Below, in pieces: positions 1-35,772 of a DNA stretch of 64,000 nt (positions within the stretch are counted from its first letter, which is position 1; each line of letters opens with the position of its first letter). A program made the position numbers and the translations under genes. The notes under the pieces were generated by a model that worked only from the letters and a program-made list of their open reading frames with translations, was not told the DNA's origin and did not search any database. The stretch covers positions 18,084,143 to 18,148,142 of the forward strand of contig NC_079423.1 of the NCBI RefSeq assembly GCF_026213295.1. The letters run 5' to 3'. The DNA is from Gadus chalcogrammus. Taxonomy: Eukaryota; Chordata; Actinopteri; Gadiformes; Gadidae.

Positions 1-204
1 GCTTCACAGGCAGAGCGTAGAACAGAGATAGATAGACACTACACACACAGCTTCACAGGCAGAGCGTAGAACAGAGACAGATAGACACTACACACACTGC
101 TTCACAGGCAGAGCGTAGAACAGAGATAGATAGACACTACACACACTGCCTCACCAGCAGAGCGTAGAACAGAGACAGATAGACACTACACACACAGCTT
201 CACG
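1..204. repeat. 49-bp minisatellite
   Basis: About four copies of a 49-base unit (CTTCACAGGCAGAGCGTAGA onward) at 2, 51, 100 and about 149, in CDKL5 intron 7. Confidence 0.9.
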
Positions 205-244
205 GCGGGTCTGGCCCTGACGGTATGGTCTGACCAGCTGGGTG

Positions 245-549
245 TCAGACCCACTGCCCCCCCCCCTCGTACCCTGAGGTTGGGGTTGGGGTTGGGGGGG
301 GGGGGTCAGACCCACGGCCCCCCCATCGTACCCTGAGGTTGGGGTTGGGGTTGGGGGGGGGGTCAGACCCACGGCCCCCCCATCGTACCCTGAGGGGGGG
401 GTTGGGGTTGGGGGGGGGGGGTCAGACCCACGGCCCCCCCATCGTACCCTGAGGTTGGGGTTGGGGTTGGGGGGGGGGGGTCAGACCCATGGCCCCCCCA
501 TCGTACCCTGAGGGGGGGGTTGGGGGGGGGGGGGGGGTCAGACCCACGG
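245..549. repeat. 57-61-bp G-rich minisatellite
   Basis: About five units starting TCAGACCCA at 245, 306, 363, 422 and 481, each with GGGGTTGGGGTTGGGG-type G-runs able to form G-quadruplexes on the plus strand. It ends about 30 bases from the donor of CDKL5 exon 7. Confidence 0.9.
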
Positions 550-577
550 TGGTCAGGGAGGAGGAGGAGGTGCTCAC

Positions 578-13540
<12,963 letters not shown>

Positions 13541-13552
13541 CTAAAAGACGTC

Positions 13553-14130
13553 GGGCAGGAGGAGGAGGAGGAGGTGGGGGAGGAGGAGGAGGAGGAGGAG
13601 GAGGAGGAGGAGGAGGTGGAGGAGGAGGAGGAGGAGGAGGAGGTGGAGGAGGAGGAGGAGGAGGAGGAGGGGGAGGTGGGGGAGAGGAGTGAGGTGGAGG
13701 AGGAGGAGGAGGAGGAGGAGGAGGAGGAGGAGGGGGAGAGGAGTGAGGTGAAGGAGGAGGTGGAGGAGGAGGAGGAGGGGGAGGAGGAGGAGGAGGAGGA
13801 GGAGGAGGGGGAGGGGGAGGAGGAGGAGGAGGAGGAGGAGGAGGAGGAGGAGGAGGAGGAGGGGGAGGAGGAGGAGGAGGAGGAGGAGGGGGAGGAGGAG
13901 GAGGAGGAGGGGTTAGGTGTGGAGGTGGAGGAGGAGGAGGGGGAGGGGAGAGGAGTGAGGTGTAGAGGTGGAGGAGGGGGTGGGAGGGGTTCGCTGTGGA
14001 GGTGGAGGAGGGGGTGGAGGAGTTAGATGTGGAGGTGCCAGAAGAGGTCACAGAGGAGGTGTAGGAGGAGGTGGAGGAGGTGGAGGAGGAGCAGGAGGAG
14101 CAGGAGGAGCAGGAGGAGCAGGAGGAGGTG
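13553..14130. repeat. (GGA)n polypurine tract, about 560 bp
   Basis: Nearly pure GGA/GAG on the plus strand. In CDKL5 sense it is a huge (UCC)n pyrimidine tract ending 12 bases before the acceptor of the start-codon exon. Confidence 0.95.
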
Positions 14131-14264
14131 TATGTCCCGGCTAGAAGGCGGCGTGGACGGCCCAGTGGCGTGGCCCGGGGAGGGGCCGGCTCCCTGAAGA
14201 CCTCCTCACGGGGCCCATGGTGGCGTCCCGGTCCGTCCTGCACCAAACACCACAGCCGGGTTAG

Positions 14265-14425
14265 CGGGGAGAGGGGTCAGGGGTCAGGGGTCAGGGGTCA
14301 GGGTGAGGGGTGAGGGGTCAAGGTGAGGGGTGAGGGGGTCTGGATGGGGGGTCAGGGTGAGGGGTGAGGGGGGTGAGGGGGTCTGGATGGGGGGTAAGGG
14401 TCAGGGTGGGGGGTCAGGCTGAAGG
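14265..14425. repeat. G-rich short tandem repeat
   Basis: Imperfect GGGGTCA and GGGTGAG units. Confidence 0.85.
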
Positions 14426-14899
14426 CTTTCATCAACCGAGCTGTGGGAACGGCTTCACGTTGGTGACCTATGACCTGTCTCATGCTGTCTGACCTCATGG
14501 CTATTGGTGAAGGCCAGCTCCAGAGGTTAATGATTACAGGCTGTAGGCCAACACTGCTGATTGAAGTCACTGTCCAAGCCAATACTACTATAACGAGTAC
14601 CTTAATAACATACTACTACAGTACATAACACAGGAATAAACGACTCATTACCACCACGCACACCTGATCTGGTACTTGTGATGCGAGCCTCGATGCCGAG
14701 ACCTTTAGAGGCAAAACAAGGGTATGAACACATGAATACCGAGACGTTGGATTAACCCACGCGTGACGCTGGAAGCTGTGCTGACGACGCTCACACCAAG
14801 GCCTCCGTACTCCGTTCACCTCTCTGTGGGCACCGGGGCGGGGGGGGGGGGGGGGGGGTAGCAGCTCCAGCCTGTTGCTGACTGCTACCTTTCTGATCA

Positions 14900-15070
14900 A
14901 TTAAATTTAAATTCAGTTGTATCTGTGTAGCCCTTAATCACCGGTACAGTCTCAGAGGGCTTAACAGGCCCAGTGTTTATGACCCCCCCCCCCCCTGGCG
15001 CTTGCCCCCCAGAGGGCAAGAGAGAAGTCCCTTAATTAGCAAAGAGGAAATCTAGAAAAGGAACGCAGAG
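14900..15070. repeat. degenerate interspersed repeat (probable)
   Basis: TGTGTAGCCCTTAATCAC, TCTCAGAGGGCTTAACAGG and AGGAAATCTAGAAAAGGAAC resemble a widespread fish repeat. Class uncertain. Confidence 0.4.
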
Positions 15071-15581
15071 CTGGGGGTCCGGTCGGGAGTGCCATGGGGG
15101 CTGTAATTGACATTCAAGCAAAACATTTTAAGTGGGGTGCTGGCCGGTTAACCGGTTAACCCCTATCGCTGACCTCTCACCTCCTCTGGTCTCTGTCGCC
15201 ACTCAGGGCAACCTTTAGCATGCCCAAGGTAAAGCTAACATAATCCAAACAAGAATGCTGTGTTGTGCTTCAAACAGTAACCATGCCAACACTGCCTTAA
15301 CACTGCCCTTATCTACTTCCAGTATGTTCCCTTTGAACTGCCTGTTGGATAGTGAGTTTTTTTTTTGTTTTAATTGGACACAGCTATGGATAATACATTA
15401 TGTCTTTATGAGCAGAGTGACTCATTCCCACTCAGATGTATGTTTCCTGAGTCGGCCCCATAAGCTGCCTGAGAGGAGGAATTATGTAATTGTGTTTATG
15501 AAAAAACGAACTCCGAAAGTCTCTGTGTGGAACATGTTTAAGGATTATTGACCGAATAATGTAACCCTGTTGCTTTTGGTC

Positions 15582-15711
<130 letters not shown>

Positions 15712-16129
15712 TTCTAAATTCGTCATTGTTGACATGACACTCGAAGGTGTTTGCAAACGAAGGTGTGTTTGTGCGTGTGTGTGTGTGTGCGTGTGCGTGT
15801 GCGTGTGCGTGTGTGTGTGTGTGTGCGTGTGTGTGTGTACATGCGCACACAAGCTGCCTCCACATTGCAGCTGCACGCATGTCCAAAGCAGAGGATAAAA
15901 ACAAGCCAATAAACAAAACACATCAAGTCATGCTTTCCTTCTAACGACCACAGCTCTGTACATCCACACAGGTAGTCCGGCCTCTGAGCTGCTGAACTAG
16001 TTTCAAGACAGCCAACACAGAGCCAACGGGTCTATCTGAAGGCGTAAAACCGCACATAACGCCAAACAACCACCCCGAAACCCAACGTTACCTTGCATTA
16101 AACATCCTGATCCCAACAGTCACCATAGC

Positions 16130-16410
16130 CCCCACTGTGGCGCGCCGTCAGGTGGACAGCAGTCCGTTGTTATGCACAGAGAAAAACACACACACTCACT
16201 TACTGTTGTGCAGGAGAAGATGCGTCTCCGTCTCCACCCACCAGTGCAGATCTGCTGCGCTGCGCACTGAGACGCGCAGTAACCGAACCCCGCTGCAGGC
16301 ACGGCGCCTGGCAACGGGGGCTTTGATTGACGTGCCGGGCGTCCAATGTTGTGTCATTACAGGTGCGTAATGGGAACGCCCTCTCTTAGTGAGCCAATGG
16401 GAAGGGAGGA
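16130..16410 (-). promoter_or_regulatory. CpG-rich probable CDKL5 promoter with CCAAT boxes and X-box-like site
   Basis: About 18 CpGs fall within roughly 210 bases, in otherwise AT-rich, CpG-poor surroundings. CCAAT motifs lie near 16343 and 16393. An RFX X-box-like site, GGCGCC-T-GGCAAC, lies at 16303-16315 and has one mismatch to GTNRCC-N-RGYAAC. It sits between the divergent CDKL5 and SCML2 genes, so it could serve one or both. Promoter function is inferred. Confidence 0.45.
16204..16340 (-). other. cdkl5: probable CDKL5 non-coding first exon
   Basis: Read on the minus strand, GC-rich DNA without an ATG ends at a near-perfect donor (CACAACA then GTAAGTGAG, cut between 16204 and 16203), 2.66 kb upstream of the start-codon exon acceptor. 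It lies inside the only CpG-rich stretch of this interval. The 5' end is a guess. This is inference; no transcript evidence is visible. Confidence 0.42.
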
Positions 16411-16967
16411 GGGAAACCAGGGATCCCAGTTTGCTGCATGAGTGTTGTGACACGATTGTGGCCGTTTTGTAAATTACATAATTTAAGAAGTTCACAGCAC
16501 CCTCATGTAAATGTCACTGCAATATACATGTAAATGAATGTAAATTATCATTCAATCAACCTGTGTCAATATGTTGAGAAGTTTAAATTAAATATACTCC
16601 GATTTCTTATGATCTAAAAAGAACAAATTGTTGCCTATAGGCTGTGGTTTATCATTTGAATCTGTCAATAGCATAAAATTATCCCTTAGGTATGCTTCGT
16701 TTATGATGTTTTAGAAAAGGAAATGACAGGAGGAATGTAGGGTGTTGTTTAATCTTAAAGCTTAACATCATCAAACTTTGCAACGACTCCTTGCAACAAG
16801 CCAACGTCTGTAGGACGTGGGAAAGATATATTTATATGAATATAATAATAATAATAATAATACATTTAATTTAGAGGCGCCTTTCAAAACACCCAAGGTC
16901 ACCTTACAGAGCATATAGTCATCATACATATTTAAAAAAAAAAAAAAACAAGACATTGTGGAAAAAA

Positions 16968-17002
<35 letters not shown>

Positions 17003-18160
17003 ACATAAGCAATAAGAAATAAATAAAACAAAAACAAGACAAAACAAAACAAAAAAACAATCAAAACAGTGATCAGTTAGACGTTGTGTGCGAGTTTGAA
17101 CAGGTGAGTTTTGAGTTGTGACTTGAAGGTTGTAATGGTGTCTGACTGTTTTATGTAATATATACTATAATATCTGTATGGAATTTCTATATTATAATAT
17201 TACTATAATATGTATAATCATAGAATAGAATAGATTCATATAATAATAATGTTATTATTATTATTATTGTTATTATTATTATTATATTATTAAATTATTA
17301 CATTATAATATACATGTATATGTACATTTATGTGAAAGTCAACTATAAAATAGTTTAGCTGTTAAAAGGTGATCTTTTCCTTTAGATAAACTTTGTCCTC
17401 ATTCTTCTGCTTGGATCTGGCGCCACCTGTTGTACAAACCAATCCATGGCAATAATAAACTGTTCATATTATAATATATAATAATGATAATAATTAATAA
17501 TTATATGTTATATATTATAATTAATAATTATATATTCTATTATTTGTATGATTATTTTATATAATTAATAAATCATTTTTATGAATAACATGTGCCACCA
17601 CTGGACGACAGGGTTCAGAGATGTTTAAAACCCTATAGGGATTTAAACATCCGATAATTAATTGAGTTGAAATGTTTTTGATGGGATGGTTAAGGGCGTT
17701 TCCAGTGTTACCATCACATTTACCGAATACCTTTTTGCCTTAACTAATGTTTTCTGGATACATAGTTATCTTTAAACAAAATACATGCATGTAAATTATT
17801 TTCAATCAACATATCAATATGTTGAAAAGCTTAAATATAGCTTCATAGTGTTGCCTATAGGCTATGTTTTATACCTCATCAGAATCTGTAAATAGTAGAA
17901 TACTGTCCCATTGGTAGTGACGGCATAATATAAACTTTTTTCATATTTATTATTGTGGTCTTTTCCCATCCATCTACCAGAAGGCTTAAAACACTCCCCA
18001 AAGAATCAAGAAAACAAAATGTCGACAAGCAAGATAATAATAATAAATAATATTATAATATTATTTATACTTTTAAAACCAAAGATAGTTATTTATAGTC
18101 ACACATAAGTCATTATTTTTAATGAGCTATTATATAGACATATAAACACACACAACAAAC
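16410..18160. other. AT-rich intergenic DNA between CDKL5 and SCML2
   Basis: Contains an interspersed-repeat-like piece (about 16,860-17,130: GGCGCCTTTCAAAACACCCA, then (AAAT)n and AAAAC-rich DNA), (ATT)n at 17,235-17,290 and TA-rich DNA to 17,580. No exon or RNA gene recognised. Confidence 0.5.
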
Positions 18161-18166
18161 ACACAA

Positions 18167-18167
<1 letters not shown>

Positions 18168-18254
<87 letters not shown>
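18168..18254. repeat. (CA)n microsatellite
   Basis: About 42 CA units. Confidence 0.95.
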
Positions 18255-18255
<1 letters not shown>

Positions 18256-18447
18256 CCACGCACACCATCTTTCATATCCCACATGACGTGAACGTACCAT
18301 CATATTTTCCTGTACCTACAGTCTATGATACACATACACACATACACACATACGAGGACGAAGAAGAGCGCGAGACGTGAGTTATTTAACGATTTTTCGT
18401 GCGCCTACGAACTTTCGGGGAAAATACGAACATTCGTAAGTCGAAGC

Positions 18448-18715
18448 GATACATCTTGAGACAGTGTGTGACAGTTAAATACGACACGACGGTTGTTTAT
18501 GTGCTTCTAGTAAGTCTTCTGAGGCGCTAACATGAAAGCTAACGCTAGCTAGTTATTAGCCAGGGGCTATTGGCCAGAGTGCTAACTCTTGGCTGATGCT
18601 AACTAGCTAGTATTAGCTTTAAGTCAGCTTTTCAGCCAAGTTTGTTATGAACACCTCAGTGTGTAATAAACTAACTCATATTACAATAAACAAACCACAG
18701 GTTCTGTGATGAGAG
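18448..18715 (+). mobile_element. foldback (MITE-like) element, copy 2
   Basis: Opposite orientation to 13,110-13,345. It shares GAGACAGTGTGTGACAGTTA, GGCGCTAACATGAAAGCTAA, the hairpin AAAGCTAACGCTAGCT...AGCTAGTATTAGCTTT and CCACAGGTTCTGT. Confidence 0.65.
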
Positions 18716-19181
18716 CTAGTAATGAGACGTTCAAGTGCGAGGGTGATCGTGGTTTATTCGCGTGATAAAACAACACGACATAAAAAGTCCTCTAAAAAAG
18801 TTATCAGCCGAATCTATTTGTCTTTTTTATTTTTGTGTATAATCTTAGAAACAAAAGTGGAAATGAAAAAGATGTGTCTTTTTGAATGTGAAACTAAATT
18901 CAATTTCAATAAATTAACTGGAGAATAACTTTTTATTTTATTAGGATTAAACACACATTTAATCCCAGTAAATATCATGGTGGTTTTCAAATTAATTGAC
19001 AATATTAACTTTCCTTAGTTTCACTGCCCAAGCTTGTAAACATATATATTTTTTTTTTTTTCTATTTTTAAAACCCGCCATTCAGTGACATACTACCTCA
19101 ATATCTGTAACTTAAACAACCTAATCAGCAATGGAGGAAGAGGAAAAGACTTTGCAATGGGATTTCCCTATAACTAATCAG

Positions 19182-19276
<95 letters not shown>
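19182..19276. repeat. (CA)n microsatellite
   Basis: About 46 CA units. Confidence 0.95.
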
Positions 19277-19278
<2 letters not shown>

Positions 19279-19864
19279 CTTTGTTCAGGCTGTATGAGCT
19301 ATGTATTGTTTGTTTCATGTGAAGACTAGTTGATGAATGAATGCTTTAAAGTTTAAGCCCTAATAAGATAAGATAAGATTCACGAAATTCAGTGCACTCA
19401 CGTACTGGTCTCATTTAAAAAAAAAAAGTAACATAATAAATAGTAAATAAATAAAAAATAAATTCATTCAGCATTTCGTTCACTCACTACATTCATGTCG
19501 TCATACACTATACCGTTAACGTTAATGAAGTGACATGGTCTTGGTTTTGAGACTAACTAAATGTGTGTCTGTGGACTGTGTTGTTCGATTGGCCTGAAAT
19601 GCAGAAAAGATGGACTGAGAGCAGATGAAATTAATCCACTGAAGACACCAGTGTGGGAGCACCTTGGTCCAGCGTACACAGAGGAGCCGTTCAGGTGGAG
19701 GGCGGGCAGGTGAGTCAGAGGAACGTTCACCGTATGTGACGGGGCAGGTACATTGGGACGTAGCATCACATGACCGCCGCAATAAAGGATTGTCATAAAA
19801 TGTTCCTGTTTAAACATCCCACGCTGACGGCCAATGGCCAGTAATACTATCATGTTGCTATGTT

Positions 19865-20112
19865 AGAGTTGGACGGAGAGACGGATGGATGGGTTGAGTG
19901 GCGGGTGGATGGAAGAATGGACGGGTTGAGTGATAGGTGGATGGATGGAGTGACGGATGGATGGGTTGAGTGGCGGGCGGATGGAAGAATGGACGGGTTG
20001 AATGATAGGTGGATGGATGGAGTGACGGATGGATGGGTTGAGTGACGGGTGGATGGAAGAATGGACGGGTTGAGTGATAGGTGGATGGATGCAGGGATGG
20101 AGTGATGGGTGG
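19865..20112. repeat. 72-bp minisatellite, about 3.3 copies
   Basis: GACGGATGGATGGGTTGAGT recurs at 19,880, 19,952 and 20,024. It lies 200 bases upstream of the first SCML2 coding exon. Confidence 0.9.
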
Positions 20113-20317
20113 AGGTAAATAGAGAGAGAAGCACTGATTCACACAGGGCTTTAAGACTAAGGGGTTGTGTATGATGTGAACCGCTAGACCTCTAGGTCAC
20201 GGGTCATTCCTTCATGGGCTCTCTCGTCCTCCTTCCAGGACAGCAGGTATCCTCTCGTAGAGCCCTGGCCTGCGTCAGTCTGTCCCCCTGACGGACGAAC
20301 CCCTGGGGCCCGCCGCC

Positions 20318-32670
<12,353 letters not shown>

Positions 32671-32679
32671 CGTAACCTG

Positions 32680-32930
32680 GGCCCCGCCCACACACCTGGG
32701 CCCCGCCCACACACCTGGGCCGGCCCTCAAGCCCTTAACCACACCTGACAGACACACACCTGACAGATGCACACCTGACGGATACACACCTGACGGACAA
32801 ACACCTGACGGACACACACCTGGGCCCAGCCCTCAAGCCCTGACACACACCTGAGAGCACACACCTGGGCCCTGCCCACACACCTGGGCCCCGCCCTCAA
32901 GCCCTGACACACACCTGCCAGCAAACACAC
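32680..32930. repeat. CACACCTGACGGA-type array in SCML2 3' UTR
   Basis: Imperfect 15-16-bp units of ACACACCTGACGGAC and CACACCTGGGCCC(C/T)GCC. Confidence 0.85.
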
Positions 32931-32999
32931 GTCCTGCAGAGGCAGGCCGGAGCTCCTCAACCCAGAGACGGTCTGAGTAGGAAGGAAGGAGGAGCCGCC

Positions 33000-33385
33000 T
33001 CAGTGGTTCCTCCTCCTCCTCTTCCTCCTCCTCCGTTAGCACAGTGGTTCCTCCTCCTCCTCTTCCTCCTCCTCCGTTAGCTCAGTGGTTCCTCCTCCTC
33101 TTCCTCCTCCTCCGTTAGCTCAGTGGTTCCTCCTCCTCTTCCTCCTCTGTTAGCTCAGTGGTTCCTGCTCCTCCTCCTCCTCTTCCTCCTCCGTTAGCTC
33201 AGTGGTTCCTGCTCCTCCTCTTCCTCCGTTACCTCAGTGGTTCCTGCTGCTCCTCCTCCTCTTCCTCTGTTAGCTCAGTGGTTCCTGCTCCTCCTCCTCC
33301 TCTTCCTCCTCCGTTAGCTCAGTGGTTCCGGCTCCTCCTCTTCCTCCGTTAGCCCAGTGGTTCCTGCTCCTCCTCCTCCTCCTCA
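33000..33385 (+). repeat. GTTAGCTCAGTGGTTCC + (CTC)n array in SCML2 3' UTR
   Basis: About nine units; each pairs TAGCTCAGTGG (a perfect Pol III A-box) with a CTCCTCCTCTTCC run. No B-box follows. Confidence 0.9.
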
Positions 33386-34095
33386 TATGTCTCTGTCTTA
33401 TCGAGGTCTCGTCACTCCGTTCTGCTTGTTAAGCTGAGCTGGGCCCCACCCCCCGCCCCCAGCCTGCTGCTGGGACCGGGTCTGGTCTAGAGGGTCCCAG
33501 GTGGTCCTGGATCCTCCAGACCTGCCCCGGCTCAGCCCCCTCTGGTGGATTAATTTATTTCAGTATGGATTGTTACAGACGTGCACAACTTTTAAAAAGG
33601 GCTTCATTATGAGGTTTACCAGTCCTGACCTCTGAGTGCCCCACGTTGACCTTTCACCTTCCTGGCCTCGATGGAGACAGAGTTCCACACGTCCGTGGGT
33701 TTCACCACGGACCCCCCCCCCACCCGTGTACATTTTGTAGAAAGTAAATATTTTAAAAGATGCCACGTATATACATTGTATGTGTATGATGTGTTTATAT
33801 AGAGATGTAGGGTCGATGGAGTCCTTCAGCGTTCTTAATGAGATGGCCTTCCCCTACTTGGGTCTGGTCTCAGGGGAAGAGGGCTTCAGCGTACCTTTGG
33901 TACGTACAACGCGTTCCACTTCCTCCTGGGACCTGACCTGGCGTGCCATACGATATGCAACACAGAATCCAGTGCTGTTAACCAGAGCGTCTCTGACACA
34001 TGTCTGTACGCGGCGAATGTCACCTGTTCATGACCTTGTTTGTAACACCAAAGAAATGTCATCATGCGTTTTATGATGTTGAATATTTTCTATTT

Positions 34096-34142
34096 TATAA
34101 ATGCTCTAAAAGAGGTTTTGTTTTGTGTGTCGTGTTTGTTGG
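34096..34142 (+). terminator. candidate SCML2 polyadenylation region
   Basis: The variant hexamer TATAAA at 34096-34101 is followed 15-40 bases later by a GT-rich element (34115-34142). No AATAAA occurs earlier downstream of the SCML2 stop. This implies a 3' UTR of about 1.4 kb. Inference only. Confidence 0.35.
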
Positions 34143-34284
34143 GGCGCTGACCTGTCCACACCACAGCATCACGGCTCTGGTTTCATTCTCGTGGAGTTGT
34201 GGAGTTTGACTGCTGACCAGGTGCTCATGAATCAAATATGAATGAGCCGTCAGGATGGATGTTGACAGCTCGTGTTTCTGGGAG

Positions 34285-34690
34285 CACTTTAAGCCGGGGG
34301 TTCCCAACCTTTTTTGTTCCCAGGACACATATCCAAAGAAATTGACGGTTAGGTAGTCAATTTGAATGGCTTGATTTTATGATGCAATATTTGTTTGTTT
34401 TTCAAGATGGTTTATTTTTCTTATTCACAACAATTTAAGCAACAGCAATTAAATGCCCGAGTCTCAGGCTCCCTTCAACAATGCAACAATATAAAATAAT
34501 ACAATTTAGAAGGGCAACAAGAAAAGTCTCCTGAGTCTTAAACAAATCACAATGTTTCCCTTTTCTCCACTACAAGTAAGTGTATGGAGTCTGGGTTATT
34601 GTTGTTTTATTATTATTATTCTGTTAGCCTTCTCTGGAAATACTCGAGGCCCGGTTCCGCGGCCCGGGGGTTGGGAGCCGCTGGCTCAAG
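34285..34690. mobile_element. probable non-autonomous hAT-like element
   Basis: It begins CCGGGGGTTCCCAACC and ends GGTTGGGAGCCGCTGG, imperfect terminal inverted repeats of a common hAT type, with no coding capacity between. Also at about 48,815-49,215. Confidence 0.5.
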
Positions 34691-34915
34691 AGACGTGTCG
34701 TTCTCTGGTATTGATGACGGATCAGACGACCACTTGGTTCAAACGTCTTTATTTAACAAACCGTCCACGAGACGACAGCAGCCCGCCCTCTGGGCAGAGG
34801 ACATCAACCGTCACCCGCTCTCTAACAGCCAAGGCAGGTTCTGGTTTTGGTTAAACCTTTTCTCCGTTTATCTTTCGATTTGCGTAAATACTTTAAGAAG
34901 ACGTGTTTGGCTGAT

Positions 34916-34921
34916 TTTATT
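34916..34921 (-). terminator. candidate RAI2 polyadenylation signal
   Basis: Minus-strand AATAAA lies about 850 bases after the RAI2 stop and is preserved in the second copy near 49,441. A second AATAAA is at 34748-34753. Either would make the RAI2 3' UTR end within 1.1 kb. Confidence 0.35.
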
Positions 34922-35772
34922 GACTGCATATTAAAAACGACGCAGGAGAGAATCGCCCCTCCCTTCACAGACAGAAAGGGCAGAAAGTGCAAAATGATAA
35001 ATAAACTAAACCACGACACACATTGAATCACACAACGTTCATGAACTCTAAGATAGAAAAACATTAAAAATAGTAGAAATTACATAAAACTATTCCAAGT
35101 TTGGTGTATTTACAATACACTTCTTATAAGAAGACTGAATAACCATGTGTATTCATAATACCCAGAGCCAGGTCACTGCCCTGGTTTAATAACCTCTGTC
35201 TTGGTCATTTAAAGTAAAGTGAGCTTAGCTATGTTGACTACACTCCAGATTTCATTAAAACCGCTGTTTTGATTAGATTCTGTCAATGACGAGCAAATAG
35301 GATTTGTTTTCTAGTAGTTTCTAGCATAAATCATAAAGCACCCTGTTCAGCCTGATTTAGATTTTGGGGATTTGAGATTGTTCTCTTACTATTGGTCAGT
35401 TTTTGCTCTAAGAGCACGTTCATAATACACCTCAAACACGCACATGTCCAACAGGACTCAGCAACACCTCCTGACCTAAGGACTCCTTCAGGGCTGGAAG
35501 CAGTGTCCTCATCACCTAGCTGCTTCACAACCAGTGGCTCACAGTAGAACAGTGCTTCACAAGAATGCAAAAGCGTGATTAAAACAATTACAATAAATAA
35601 ATAATTAGCAATACAAAGATTCGTCCTTGGTTTCTAGTGCCAGGTCGTCCAGGCAGGCGTCCACGGTCCTCTGTCTGCGTGGACCGGACCTGAGGGGTCC
35701 AGACCTCCACCGACGACACAGAGTCTCCCCCGTCCCCCCCTGGAGGGGCAACGCGTCTCCCCCGTCCCCCCC

